A DNA stretch of 50,848 bases from Synergistaceae bacterium (GCA_030533085.1 JAUNJZ010000018.1:1-50848), one strand, 5' to 3'. Shown: positions 7,536 to 15,108, numbered from the stretch's first letter. The notes: generated by a model from the letters alone, not told the origin. Numbers and translations are program-made.

Positions 7536-9479
7536 CTAGTGCGCCAAATCATCTGCCAAAAACCAAAGCGCGTTTCGTGTCGTTCCTTGCGAGAATATCA
7601 TGCCATCGGCGCGCATACGCCGAAGAAGCACCTTCACGCGCTCCCTGGAATACTCCGGAAGCAGCCGGTGCAGCTCCCTTATAGGCGTACCGTCTTTATG
7701 TGACCTGATATAATCCAGCAATACATCCGCGGCAGAAACACCATCGTGAATCAATGCGGCTTCCGACCTGTCGGCCTTTGTTTGTCCAATTGGGCCCTTA
7801 TTGTTTTTTGTTGTTTTGGTTTGGCTTTCATACAACCTATTCTGTTTTTTATCCAATAATATTGGTGATTGAGGCAATCTTTCAGTCGAATACCAAAGGG
7901 CATTGCGCGTCGAGCCCTTTAAAACAATTTTGCCTTTTGAACGCATGGCGTTCAAAAGGGACTTAATCTGTCCGCGCGAATGCGACGGCAGCACCTGCTG
8001 CAATTCTCTGAATGGCGTTCCAATATCTCCTTTACTTTCAATATGCTTTAGCAGCAACCCAATATTATAGTCCTTATCAAGACCGGAAAGCCTGGTGTAC
8101 ACGCCTGACTTTCCAGCAGTGTTATAATAGCGCCGCGAAAATATAAAGCGGTTCTGTCCAACTCTTTCAATAATGCCCAGATCGATTAACCGCTTTGCCC
8201 TTTGACGCATAATGTCAGGTATCTTCTGTTCGCGGGAAACCATATTTATAATTAAAAAATCAACGGTAGAAAAGCTGTTGAGCGCATCCTTTCCAATTTT
8301 ATTGATGAGCAGCAACATACTCTTGTCTACGATCATACCATTCAGCGTGATCCGGACCAGATGAGAATCTGTGCCCGTAAAGTCTGGCAATGCCTTTGCC
8401 TCTTTGATACTCAACTCGTAAATAAGATCCATACCCTGCCCCGAACGCTCCACAAGGCCGCATCTTGAAAGAATCTCCGCAATAAGACGATTCCTGGGGG
8501 CCTGCTTATCGAGAATATTGTCTGTTGTAATACCCGGCAAAAAACCTCCCGGACTCTCGACAACCAGCCGGTCCTGGTACTGGCGTATAAAAATACTGCC
8601 GCTGTACTGATAATTGCGGTGGCAAACCGCATTCAGAACCACTTCACGAACTACTCGCTCATTAAAGGTTGATATATCAAATATAAACAGACCGTCCTGA
8701 TAGTGTTGTTTGTCATTTCTAAGATTAATAAGCTCCCACAATCTATCATGATAAAGAAAAAATCCTTTCTGGAACTCTTCTCGCTGCTGGGAAGGGCCGG
8801 CCGCCTCAGAGGAACGGTATTCGAAAATTGTCTCAGCCTGAGAAAGATGGCGGCGAATAGCTTTTTCTGTGCCAAAAAGAATCAGAGCAGCATAGGTTAT
8901 ATTACCGTCTATTGCTGCACCGCAATCTTCAAGCAGTTGATGATACGAAAGATTTCGGATACGCGGCAGGGCTCGCTTCTCTACCCACGTTTCCCGAAAG
9001 ATATCAATCGCTTTTTTATCAAGATCCGCGAATGTCGCCTTTGGACAAATATCGCTGGAAAAATCATGCCCCGCTTCATTATATATTTCGCGCAGGACCT
9101 CCGGCGGCATAGGGATCAGACTGTCTCCATCACGCCACCAGGCGACCCCGTCCTTTGCCTGAACAGGCAGCCCAGCAGGGCGGGAGGCAAAAGAGAAAAT
9201 CAATATTCTCAGACCATTCTGATCCATCAGCTCAAAATCGACATTTATACGCAAACGGTCTATCAAATTCTTTCTTGTCTGTTCTGGCTGCTTGAATGCC
9301 TGGCTGCCGACGACTCTTCTCGGACGTCTGTCCGTGATGCCGAATACAACTTTACCTCCCCCGCGATTAGCGATGGCACTTGCGTATTTAAGCAACTCAT
9401 CGAACGGGAAATTGCCCTTTGCCTCTTTGAACTCAATATTTTCTCCCTCTTTTGCGTCCAAAAGCTCTTTTATCGTCAT
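7536..9479 (-). CDS. AlbA_2 (Schlafen-like) / HATPase DNA-binding protein with duplicated winged-helix tail
   Basis: A 647-residue protein of the COG2865 type (putative transcriptional regulator with ATP-binding domain). Order: AlbA_2 domain at residues about 12-130 (ENIEFKEAKGNFPFDELLK and IANRGGGKVVFGITD); a linker; a GHKL-type ATPase at about 250-380 (VLNAVCHRNYQYSG, SPGGFLPG, RCGLVERSGQGMDLI); then a winged-helix region. The C-terminus holds two copies of one module, about 50 residues each: GTPFRELQQVLPSHSRGQIK followed by GSTRNALWYSTE, and GTPIRELHRLLPEYSRERVK followed by GTTRNALWFLAD. The chosen ATG 9479 (MTIKELLDAKEG) opens the AlbA_2 domain; 26 further in-frame residues upstream do not fit. 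The region is AT-richer than neighbours. Such genes often sit in defence or mobile islands; function here is unknown. Confidence 0.75.
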   Translation of the reverse strand: MTIKELLDAKEGENIEFKEAKGNFPFDELLKYASAIANRGGGKVVFGITDRRPRRVVGSQAFKQPEQTRKNLIDRLRINVDFELMDQNGLRILIFSFASRPAGLPVQAKDGVAWWRDGDSLIPMPPEVLREIYNEAGHDFSSDICPKATFADLDKKAIDIFRETWVEKRALPRIRNLSYHQLLEDCGAAIDGNITYAALILFGTEKAIRRHLSQAETIFEYRSSEAAGPSQQREEFQKGFFLYHDRLWELINLRNDKQHYQDGLFIFDISTFNERVVREVVLNAVCHRNYQYSGSIFIRQYQDRLVVESPGGFLPGITTDNILDKQAPRNRLIAEILSRCGLVERSGQGMDLIYELSIKEAKALPDFTGTDSHLVRITLNGMIVDKSMLLLINKIGKDALNSFSTVDFLIINMVSREQKIPDIMRQRAKRLIDLGIIERVGQNRFIFSRRYYNTAGKSGVYTRLSGLDKDYNIGLLLKHIESKGDIGTPFRELQQVLPSHSRGQIKSLLNAMRSKGKIVLKGSTRNALWYSTERLPQSPILLDKKQNRLYESQTKTTKNNKGPIGQTKADRSEAALIHDGVSAADVLLDYIRSHKDGTPIRELHRLLPEYSRERVKVLLRRMRADGMIFSQGTTRNALWFLADDLAH

Positions 9480-9798
9480 CACAGCTCGCACCTCACCATC
9501 CCATCGCAAATTAGTGAAAAACAGCCCAAAATCAGCGGCAGCAGTACGGCTCGCCAAATAGATTTCAAATATGACAAATCAATATCGCTATTCCACCATA
9601 ATAATATACATATATATTTCCTTTGCATATAATATCATAACCACACTGACTGCCGTCAATTTATCAATGCTGCAAAGTGTGGAAGGGCGTTTATTTTTCA
9701 GGTTTTTTCGGTATCAGCCAGAGCCTATGGCGCTGCGCGCCATAGGCTCTGGCTGTCTGCTGTCATTGATTGTGCGGTATTCTTACTTTATTTGCTCC
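9480..9798. other. 319-bp intergenic region between AlbA_2 gene and flavodoxin gene
   Basis: AT-rich left part (9560-9660) that must hold the minus-strand promoter of the AlbA_2 gene, and a right part with the long perfect inverted repeat at 9715-9755. No ORF with a plausible ribosome binding site is seen. Confidence 0.5.
9715..9755. repeat. 18-bp perfect inverted repeat with 5-base loop
   Basis: Arms CAGCCAGAGCCTATGGCG (9715-9732) and its exact complement (9738-9755) around CTGCG. It lies downstream of the last flavodoxin gene of the minus-strand operon. A T-tract is missing on both outgoing sides; a T6 run lies on the plus strand just before the left arm, which would be A6 after the stem for the minus-strand transcript. 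It may still end or stabilise the flavodoxin transcript. Confidence 0.6.
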
Positions 9799-10359
9799 TT
9801 ACCTTCTTACCGTTACCGTTTCATTCACCCAGTCTCTTATCGCGCTGGTTGAGCTGCCGTAGTAGACACCTGCTTTGGTGAAGGCGGCTTTTGGCGCGGC
9901 TTTTCTTATGTCTCTCACGCAGTTTTGCACGCCGCCTCCGCCGTGCGTCACAAATGGGGCGATCGTCTTGCCGCCGAAGTCGTGAGCTGCGAGGAAGCTG
10001 AGGACGGGCGGGGCCATCGTGCCGCACCAGTTCGGCGTTCCGACAAATATCAGGTCGTATTTGCCGACGTTCTCCGGCAGCTGCGTCAGCTCAGGCTTGA
10101 AGCCGGAGGCGCATTCCTCCTTTGCCAGTTCGACGCAGGCGCGATAGTCTGCCGGATAGGCGTTTACCGGCTTTATTTCAAATATGTCGCCGCCTGTGGC
10201 TTTTTGTATCTGTTCGGCTGCGGCGCGAGTATTGCCGCCGTATGAATAGTAGGCTATCAATATTTTCGCAGGCTCCGCGCTTACGGCCGCCTCAGCGGGA
10301 GAACTTAGCCCGGCGCACAGCAGGCGCGCCATTGCGCTCATCAATATCGTTGTTTTCAT
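9799..10359 (-). CDS. exported flavodoxin-like protein 1
   Basis: A 186-residue flavodoxin (Flavodoxin_4-like) with a Sec signal peptide (MKTTILMSAMARLLCAGLSS, cleavage likely after AEA near residue 25). The FMN phosphate loop is visible as YYSYGGNTRAAAEQI; GTPNWCGTMAPPVLSFL and FVTHGGGGVQNC are the usual isoalloxazine-binding loops. ATG 10359 follows GAGAGGTG; the upstream reading frame overlaps the neighbouring flavodoxin gene and is not used. It is the last gene of a minus-strand operon with a second flavodoxin, an FGE-like protein, a MerR regulator, a carboxymuconolactone decarboxylase and an FMN-binding protein. Export of a flavodoxin is unusual because FMN is made in the cytosol; here several flavin proteins are exported together. 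Confidence 0.85.
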   Translation of the reverse strand: MKTTILMSAMARLLCAGLSSPAEAAVSAEPAKILIAYYSYGGNTRAAAEQIQKATGGDIFEIKPVNAYPADYRACVELAKEECASGFKPELTQLPENVGKYDLIFVGTPNWCGTMAPPVLSFLAAHDFGGKTIAPFVTHGGGGVQNCVRDIRKAAPKAAFTKAGVYYGSSTSAIRDWVNETVTVRR

Positions 10360-10427
10360 GATTACACCTCTCATTATTTTATTTGTTTTTATGCGCGGCG
10401 CCGCATCTTTTTTACGGCTAAGCCGCG

Positions 10428-10988
10428 CTATTTCCCGCCGCCGACGCGCGCGAGCCAGGCGTCTATGTCGCCCCCCAGCGAAGCGCCGCCGCTGTAGTGT
10501 ACGGAGAGCGGTTCGCAGATCTCCGAATTCGGGGCCAGCTTGGCGATGGCGGATATGCTCTGTCCGAGGCGTCCGCCGCCGTGGCTGCAAAAGGGTATTA
10601 TCCTTTTGCCGGAGAAGTCGTATTCTTCAAGCAGCGTGGCTACCGGCATCGGAATAGAGGCCCACCAGTTCGGATAGCCGAGATAGACGGCGTCGTATTT
10701 TCCAAAGTCCGCTATTTTCGCGCGGAGAGGCGGGCGCGCCGCCTTTTCCTGGTCGTCCTTCGCGCGCACGATGCAGCCGTGGTAGTCGCTCGGGTAGGGA
10801 TTTTCCAGCGTTATTTCAAAAAGCTCCGCCCCTGTTCTCTTCTGTATCTCGCGGGCTATATTCTCCGTGTTGCCGGAGTAGGAGAAGTAGACGATCAGCG
10901 CCCTTTCTCCCGCCGCGCCGGCGGCATAGGCCGCGCCGGAGAGGGCTAATAGAAGCGCCAGCGCCGTAAATGTAATTTTTTTCATCAT
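10428..10988 (-). CDS. exported flavodoxin-like protein 2
   Basis: A 186-residue flavodoxin with a Sec signal peptide (MMKKITFTALALLLALSGAA, cleavage near residue 22-25). The FMN phosphate loop reads YFSYSGNTENIAREI; GYPNWWASIPMPVATLLEEY and PFCSHGGGRLGQS form the flavin loops. It is a paralogue of the next gene, with Trp-Trp in place of Trp-Cys in the first flavin loop. The start is ATG 10988 with AAGGAG nine bases upstream. The gene lies 14 bases after the FGE-like gene and 68 bases before the other flavodoxin, so all three are probably one transcript. A periplasmic electron carrier for the neighbouring NosR-like membrane protein or a flavin-dependent quinone or nitro reductase is plausible but is inference. 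Confidence 0.85.
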   Translation of the reverse strand: MMKKITFTALALLLALSGAAYAAGAAGERALIVYFSYSGNTENIAREIQKRTGAELFEITLENPYPSDYHGCIVRAKDDQEKAARPPLRAKIADFGKYDAVYLGYPNWWASIPMPVATLLEEYDFSGKRIIPFCSHGGGRLGQSISAIAKLAPNSEICEPLSVHYSGGASLGGDIDAWLARVGGGK

Positions 10989-11002
10989 TGCCGTCAGCTC
11001 CT

Positions 11003-11809
11003 TTATTTCACGCTGCGCGCCACGCGGAAGCCGAAGTTGTACATCCGCAGGTTGGGCGGCGCGGCCGAGCGGTAGGCAGAGCGCAGATGTTTGCCGAAGT
11101 CGTTCCAGCCGCCGCCGCGCATCACGCGGTAACGTCCGCTTTGCGCGCCCGACGGATCTTTCGCCCCGTCAGCGCCGTATTCTCCGTAGCGGTCCCAGCA
11201 CCATTCCCAGACATTGCCGTGCATGTTGTGCAGCCCCAGCGGGTTTGCGGCAAAGCTCTTCACGGAAACTGTTGCGCCTCTGTATTCGCCGGACGGAAAG
11301 TCGGCGTAGGGATATGAGCCGTAATAATTGGCCTGGTCGGTGGTGACATTCTCGCCGCTTGAAAATGGCGTCGCCGTTCCCGCGCGGCAGGCGTATTCCC
11401 ATTCCGCCTCCGTCGGCAGCCTGTAGCCATCTGCATCTCTGTCCCAGCTAACCTCTTCGCCGTTTATTCTGTAGGCCGGCGTCAGCCCCTCTTTGGCGCT
11501 CAGCGCGTTGCAGTATCTCACCGCGTCATGCCAGCTTATGCCGTCGGCGGGAAGCTCGCCGCCGCTGAATGTGAAGGCTCTGTCTCCCATCAGCGCGCGG
11601 TATTCGCTCTGCGAGACTTCATACTTTGATATGCGGAAGTCGGAGACTGTCACGCTGTGAGGGCGCTCGTCCTTTTCGCGCCACGCCTCCGCCGCAGGGC
11701 TGCCCATCCGGAAGCTGCCGCCCTTTATCATCACCATCTCCGCCGCGAGGGCCGGAAGCGGCGCGAGGAGGGCGAAGAGCAGCAGCGCCGTAATGATTTT
11801 CTTCGTCAT
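11003..11809 (-). CDS. exported formylglycine-generating-enzyme (SUMF1/FGE-sulfatase) family protein
   Basis: A 268-residue protein with a Sec signal peptide (MTKKIITALLLFALLAPLPA, cleavage after ALA near 22) followed by a complete SUMF1 domain: MVMIKGGSFRMGS at the start, EVSQSEYRALMG, LPTEAEWEYACRAGT, LHNMHGNVWEWCWD and the closing RVMRGGGWND...RSAYRS...NFGFRVAR. The Cys pair used by aerobic FGE enzymes is not obvious (only a Cys in ACRAG and one in EWCWD), so a C-type-lectin-like binding or a different catalytic role is equally possible. It starts two bases after the MerR gene stop and precedes the two flavodoxins, which makes it part of the redox operon. Confidence 0.85.
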   Translation of the reverse strand: MTKKIITALLLFALLAPLPALAAEMVMIKGGSFRMGSPAAEAWREKDERPHSVTVSDFRISKYEVSQSEYRALMGDRAFTFSGGELPADGISWHDAVRYCNALSAKEGLTPAYRINGEEVSWDRDADGYRLPTEAEWEYACRAGTATPFSSGENVTTDQANYYGSYPYADFPSGEYRGATVSVKSFAANPLGLHNMHGNVWEWCWDRYGEYGADGAKDPSGAQSGRYRVMRGGGWNDFGKHLRSAYRSAAPPNLRMYNFGFRVARSVK

Positions 11810-11811
11810 CT

Positions 11812-12204
11812 CTATTCCCCCATTGCCGCCGGCGCGGTTTCTTCCCCGGCGGCTTCGATTCTCTCATAATTGGCGGCTATTTTGAGGCGCAGCTTTTCCC
11901 TCACGAGCTGCAATTCCGAAATTTTTGCGTCAAGCAGCGCCATCTGCCCCGCCAGTATCTCCTTCCTTTTTTCAAATGTGCTCTCTCCCTGTTGGTAAAG
12001 CCGCACATACTCCACGAGAATGTCGATCGGAACGCCGGCGCTTCTCATGTTTTTTATGAACTCTATCCAGCAGCAGTCCGTCTCGCCGTACAGGCGCAGT
12101 CCCGCGGGGCTGCGCTCTATCCGCGGTATCAGCCCCACCCTTTCATAGTAGCGGAGGGTATCCGTGGAGAGCCCCATTATTTTGCTTACTTCCGTGATGT
12201 ACAT
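11812..12204 (-). CDS. MerR family transcriptional regulator (candidate master of the redox regulon)
   Basis: A 130-residue MerR regulator. The winged helix-turn-helix is at residues 1-70 (MYITEVSKIMGLSTDTLRYY, RVGLIPRIERSPAGLRLYGE), followed by a long dimerisation coiled coil (about 75-115) and a short Ala/Glu-rich tail. The effector region has only Cys-Cys at about 44-45 (TDCCWIEF) and no typical metal-binding Cys/His pattern. It resembles the AdhR/NmlR-like branch that controls carboxymuconolactone decarboxylase and reductase genes in Firmicutes. It sits inside the operon between the decarboxylase and FGE-like genes. Four nearby promoters have 19-bp spacers with CTTAGAG-type dyads, so it is the natural candidate to bind them; which of the three MerR proteins in the window binds which promoter is inference. 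Confidence 0.85.
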   Translation of the reverse strand: MYITEVSKIMGLSTDTLRYYERVGLIPRIERSPAGLRLYGETDCCWIEFIKNMRSAGVPIDILVEYVRLYQQGESTFEKRKEILAGQMALLDAKISELQLVREKLRLKIAANYERIEAAGEETAPAAMGE

Positions 12205-12250
12205 TTATGATTCCTCCGCTGTCTCCGCCGCGAAAGAGATATTTCGGCGG

Positions 12251-13123
12251 CTATTTTTTAATTACCTCTGCCGCGCAGGCGAGCGCGTTGAGCGTCCTCG
12301 GGAAGCCCATATAGGGAAGGCACTGCGTTATGGCCTCGATTATCGTATCTTCGTCGTTGCCGACGTTGAGATTGCCCTGAACATGGCTCCTGACCTGGCT
12401 GTCGCAGCCGCCCTGCGCAGATATGATGCAGAGCGTGAGTATTTCGCGCGTTTTCAGGTCGAGCGCCCCGCGCGTGTAGAAGTCCCCGAAGCAGAAGGAG
12501 GCTAGATATTCCGCCATGTGCTTTCTGTTTTCCGGCGAGTTCCGATACATGCCGTCAAGCCCCGGAGGGAAGATAGAGGCCTGCGTCTGGAAACCCTTTT
12601 CGCAGCGGTCTCTCTCTGTGACTGTCGCCTGACTCTCGACCGGAAGCTTCACATTCTTCTCGCGGAAGGCCTCGTTCATCTTATTCGCCGCCGCGAGCGC
12701 CTTTGAGAAGCCGATGTATGGGGCGCACTGGTAAACAGCCTCTTTTATTTCCTCCGGCGTTAGGCCGACGTTGAGCGAAGCCTTCACATGCGCCTTGAGT
12801 TCGTCAAGCGTCTGGTTCGTCGTCATGACGGAGAGCGTTATCAGCTCGCGCTGCCTGTCGGTAAGCTTGCCGCGCTGATATATGTCGCCGTAAACAAAGT
12901 TGTTCATCATCTCCGCAAGCTCTTCGCCGTTCGTATAGTAGGCTCCGTCGCCGCCCTTGAATAGCTCGGCGAATTTCGCGCGCCCCTGCGCCGCGCGGTC
13001 GCGCTTCTGCGCCTCCAGCGCCCACGCGGGAGTCTCCCGCGCCTCCGCCGCCATAGCTCTCCCCGCCGTCATCCCGACGACAAAGATAAGCGCCGCCGCC
13101 ATCAATAGATATTTCATCTGCAT
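12251..13123 (-). CDS. exported double-domain carboxymuconolactone decarboxylase family protein
   Basis: A 290-residue protein with a Sec signal peptide (MQMKYLLMAAALIFVVGMTA, cleavage after AMA near 25) and two CMD/AhpD-like domains, about residues 65-145 and 190-285. Each has the helix pair with DRQRELITLSVM...ELKAHVKASLNVGLT and TREILTLCIISA...QVRSHVQGNLNVG, and each ends with a Cys in YQCAPYIGF or TQCLPYMGF. The AhpD-type CxxC peroxidase motif is absent, so a decarboxylase or isomerase-like role, or an unknown one, is more likely. ATG 13123 follows GGAGG. It lies between the FMN-binding gene and the MerR gene on the same strand. Export of this family is uncommon. Confidence 0.85.
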   Translation of the reverse strand: MQMKYLLMAAALIFVVGMTAGRAMAAEARETPAWALEAQKRDRAAQGRAKFAELFKGGDGAYYTNGEELAEMMNNFVYGDIYQRGKLTDRQRELITLSVMTTNQTLDELKAHVKASLNVGLTPEEIKEAVYQCAPYIGFSKALAAANKMNEAFREKNVKLPVESQATVTERDRCEKGFQTQASIFPPGLDGMYRNSPENRKHMAEYLASFCFGDFYTRGALDLKTREILTLCIISAQGGCDSQVRSHVQGNLNVGNDEDTIIEAITQCLPYMGFPRTLNALACAAEVIKK

Positions 13124-13193
13124 TTTGACTTCCTCCTGTTTTTATGATTTCTCCCGCCTCTAACGGCGGATGATCGCTATACGGAGCGCGCCT

Positions 13194-13616
13194 CTAATGG
13201 CTGCCGCCCCCTTTAAGCTCCTTCGCCGGAGGCAGCGCCCCCTCCGCGAGCGCCCGCGTCAGCGCGTCCCGCACGCCGTTGATGATCCCGTAAGAGGTAT
13301 ATGTGGCGCTGGATACGGCGTCCACTTCAAGCGTCTGCTTTTCGATGATTGCCGCGCTTACTCCGCGCTCCGCCGCCCTTACAAAATCGTCGTGGTCTTT
13401 ATGGGAAATTATTTTTATCTCTTTGACAAGGCCGCCCGCCACGGTCGTCTCAACCGTCATCTCCCCGCCGAAGGCTCCCGCCGTTCCGCGATAGCTCCCG
13501 TCATTCAGCTTTATCTCGCGGCCAAAGCGCAGCGGCGCTCCGTCCGCTGCCGGCGGCAGGGGCGCGGCCATAAGAGCCGCCGCTATGACGCCGCAAAGGA
13601 AAAGATTCTTTTTCAT
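13194..13616 (-). CDS. exported FMN-binding domain protein
   Basis: A 140-residue protein with a Sec signal peptide (MKKNLFLCGVIAAALMAAPL, cleavage after about residue 26) and one FMN-binding domain (pfam04205). The domain opens with DGSYRGTAGAFGGEMTVETT, has the IKIISHKDHDDF segment, and contains DAVSSATYTS, which corresponds to the D-x-x-SGAT-x-T/S motif where ApbE attaches FMN to threonine; here Gly is replaced by Ser. The size is that of a minimal periplasmic flavinylated electron carrier. Start ATG 13616 is preferred; an upstream GTG adds three residues. It is the first gene of the minus-strand redox operon and is transcribed from a MerR-type promoter, back to back with the NosR-like gene. 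No ApbE gene is in the window. Confidence 0.85.
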   Translation of the reverse strand: MKKNLFLCGVIAAALMAAPLPPAADGAPLRFGREIKLNDGSYRGTAGAFGGEMTVETTVAGGLVKEIKIISHKDHDDFVRAAERGVSAAIIEKQTLEVDAVSSATYTSYGIINGVRDALTRALAEGALPPAKELKGGGSH

Positions 13617-13651
13617 TACCCGCACCCCGCTTTCGTTCCTGTTTACAGCTT

Positions 13652-13682
13652 ACTCTATCTCTTAGAGTTGACTCCATGTCAA
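13652..13682 (-). promoter_or_regulatory. MerR-type promoter/operator before the FMN-binding gene
   Basis: Minus strand: TTGACA (13677-13682), 19-bp spacer, TAGAGT (13652-13657). The plus-strand spacer reads CTTAGAGTTGACTCCATG, with one good CTTAGAG half-site and a degenerate second half. It lies 37 bp from the -35 box of the divergent NosR-like gene promoter. Confidence 0.75.
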
Positions 13683-13718
13683 GCGCGGGGGATAAAATTT
13701 TTCCGCCGCATTTTCCTA

Positions 13719-13749
13719 TTGCCTTAGAGTCAGCTCCAGCAGTTATAAT
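13719..13749 (+). promoter_or_regulatory. MerR-type promoter/operator before the NosR-like gene
   Basis: TTGCCT (13719-13724), 19-bp spacer with CTTAGAGTCAGCTCCAG, and a consensus TATAAT (13744-13749). A start of transcription near 13756 would give a leader of about 28 bases with GAGGGGG before the ATG. Confidence 0.8.
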
Positions 13750-13783
13750 CTCCGTACAGATTGAATTTGAGAGGGGGCGCGGC

Positions 13784-14941
13784 ATGAAAAAGAAGCTTCT
13801 GCATCTTGCCGCTTTTACGGCCGTACTGCTGGCAATTACAGTAATAGCGCTCAACAGGGAGGGAAGGCTGCCGGAGACCGCCGCAGTAGAAAATGACGGC
13901 GCAGAGAGACGGACTGAATGGCTGACGGAAGACGGCTTTCGTGTGATTTCCACCGAGGAGCTGGCAAAGGATATTCTAGGATTCGGCGGAAACATTCCGC
14001 TGCACATATATATGAAAGATGGGCGCGTCGCGCGCGTAGAGGCGCGCGGCAACTACGAGACGCCGCCATTCTTCGCGCAGGTGGAGGAGCGCATACTTTC
14101 CGCATGGAACGGCCTGACCGCCGACGAGGCGCTGGAAAAGGAGGTCGAGGCTGTGAGCGGGGCGACTATCTCTTCGCGGGCCGTGATAGGAAGCTTCCGG
14201 CGCGGCATGGAGTACGCGCGCGGCGCGGCGGCTCCCGCTTCCGGCGAGAGCGCCGCCCCCGACGTGCGCTCTCTGGCGGCGATTGCCGCGGCGCTTTGCG
14301 GGATCTTCCTTCCTCTCTTCATAAAATCGCCTCGCTACCGCCTCTTCCAGCTATTGGCAAACACGGCGGTTCTCGGCTTCTGGAGCGGGACCTTTATATC
14401 CCTTTCGCTGCTGATGAATATCGCCGCCAACGGCCTGAGGGCGCGGAATCTCGCGGCGGCGCTGCCGCTTCTCTTCGCCGCCTTCGTCATGCCGTTTTTC
14501 GGCAAAAAGGGGCATTACTGTTCATGGATATGCCCATTCGGCTCATTGCAGGAGCTGCTTGGCAAGCTTATTCCCTATAAGGTGAAGCTCCCCGCGTGCG
14601 CGGTGAGATGGCTGGAATATTTCAGGGAGGCCGTATGGCTTGCGATGATGCTGCTGATGTGGCTTGGCACAGGCTTTGAGCTGATGGATTACGAGCTTTT
14701 CTCCTCCTTCCTCTTCCTCCGCGCCGCTCCGGCGGTGCTGATCCTGGCGGCGCTCTTCCTCGCCCTCTCGCTCGTCACGCCGCGCCCCTACTGCCGCTTC
14801 CTCTGCCCCACAGGCACGCTGATAAGATTCGCGCAGGGCGACTGCGGCGCGGCCGCCGCGCCGGATGCTCTGCGCTTCTCGCTTATCGCCTCATTCGCCG
14901 CAGCCGCGCTCTGGGTCGCCGCCAATACATTTATCTTCTAA
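13784..14941 (+). CDS. NosR/RdhC-like membrane protein: FMN-binding domain plus polyferredoxin-type membrane domain
   Basis: A 385-residue inner-membrane protein. An N-terminal membrane anchor (residues about 4-22) is followed by a periplasmic FMN-binding domain (about 40-150) containing EVEAVSGATISSR, the classical SGAT motif flavinylated by ApbE. Then come about five membrane segments, with two cytoplasm-side cysteine motifs, CSWICPFGS (about 247-255) and CRFLCPTGT (about 337-345), as in NosR, PceC/RdhC and the NapH-type membrane proteins. It therefore looks like a conduit that moves electrons between membrane quinols or cytosolic donors and periplasmic flavin acceptors. The start ATG 13784 has GAGGGGG upstream. 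It is divergent from the FMN-binding/flavodoxin operon and shares its promoter type, so it is the likely electron entry point of that system. Confidence 0.85.
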   Translation: MKKKLLHLAAFTAVLLAITVIALNREGRLPETAAVENDGAERRTEWLTEDGFRVISTEELAKDILGFGGNIPLHIYMKDGRVARVEARGNYETPPFFAQVEERILSAWNGLTADEALEKEVEAVSGATISSRAVIGSFRRGMEYARGAAAPASGESAAPDVRSLAAIAAALCGIFLPLFIKSPRYRLFQLLANTAVLGFWSGTFISLSLLMNIAANGLRARNLAAALPLLFAAFVMPFFGKKGHYCSWICPFGSLQELLGKLIPYKVKLPACAVRWLEYFREAVWLAMMLLMWLGTGFELMDYELFSSFLFLRAAPAVLILAALFLALSLVTPRPYCRFLCPTGTLIRFAQGDCGAAAAPDALRFSLIASFAAAALWVAANTFIF

Positions 14942-14964
14942 AGAAGAATGAACATAACAAAATG

Positions 14965-15006
14965 CGGACAGGGGGACGGCTCTTTTCAGCTTCTTTCCCC
15001 TGTCCG
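14965..15006. repeat. 10-bp inverted repeat after the NosR-like gene
   Basis: CGGACAGGGG (14965-14974) pairs with CCCCTGTCCG (14997-15006) around a 22-base loop, 23 bp after the stop codon. There is no strong T-tract. It may be a transcript-stabilising hairpin. Confidence 0.45.
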
Positions 15007-15038
15007 TATTTGATATCTCAGCAGGCCGGTCAAACAAA

Positions 15039-15060
15039 AGCCGCCTATTAAAAGGCGGCT
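15039..15060. repeat. 8-bp hairpin between NosR-like and histidine kinase genes
   Basis: AGCCGCCT and AGGCGGCT are perfectly complementary around ATTAAA. It is followed by GCGCG rather than T, and lies just before the stronger terminator. Confidence 0.5.
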
Positions 15061-15068
15061 GCGCGTAG

Positions 15069-15108
15069 AATCGCCGCCCCTCCATGGACGGAGGGGCGGC
15101 GATTTTTT
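15069..15108 (+). terminator. rho-independent terminator between convergent genes
   Basis: A perfect 15-bp stem (AATCGCCGCCCCTCC with its complement) around a 6-base loop, followed by a T-run in the plus direction. It lies 39 bp before the histidine kinase stop codon, so it ends plus-strand transcripts coming from the NosR-like gene; the minus-strand side has no T-run. Confidence 0.85.

Noticed and set aside
10360-10590. N-terminal extension of flavodoxin 1 to 10590
   Set aside because: The extension is the shadow of flavodoxin 2 in another frame; ATG 10359 has GAGAGGTG and a signal peptide follows directly.
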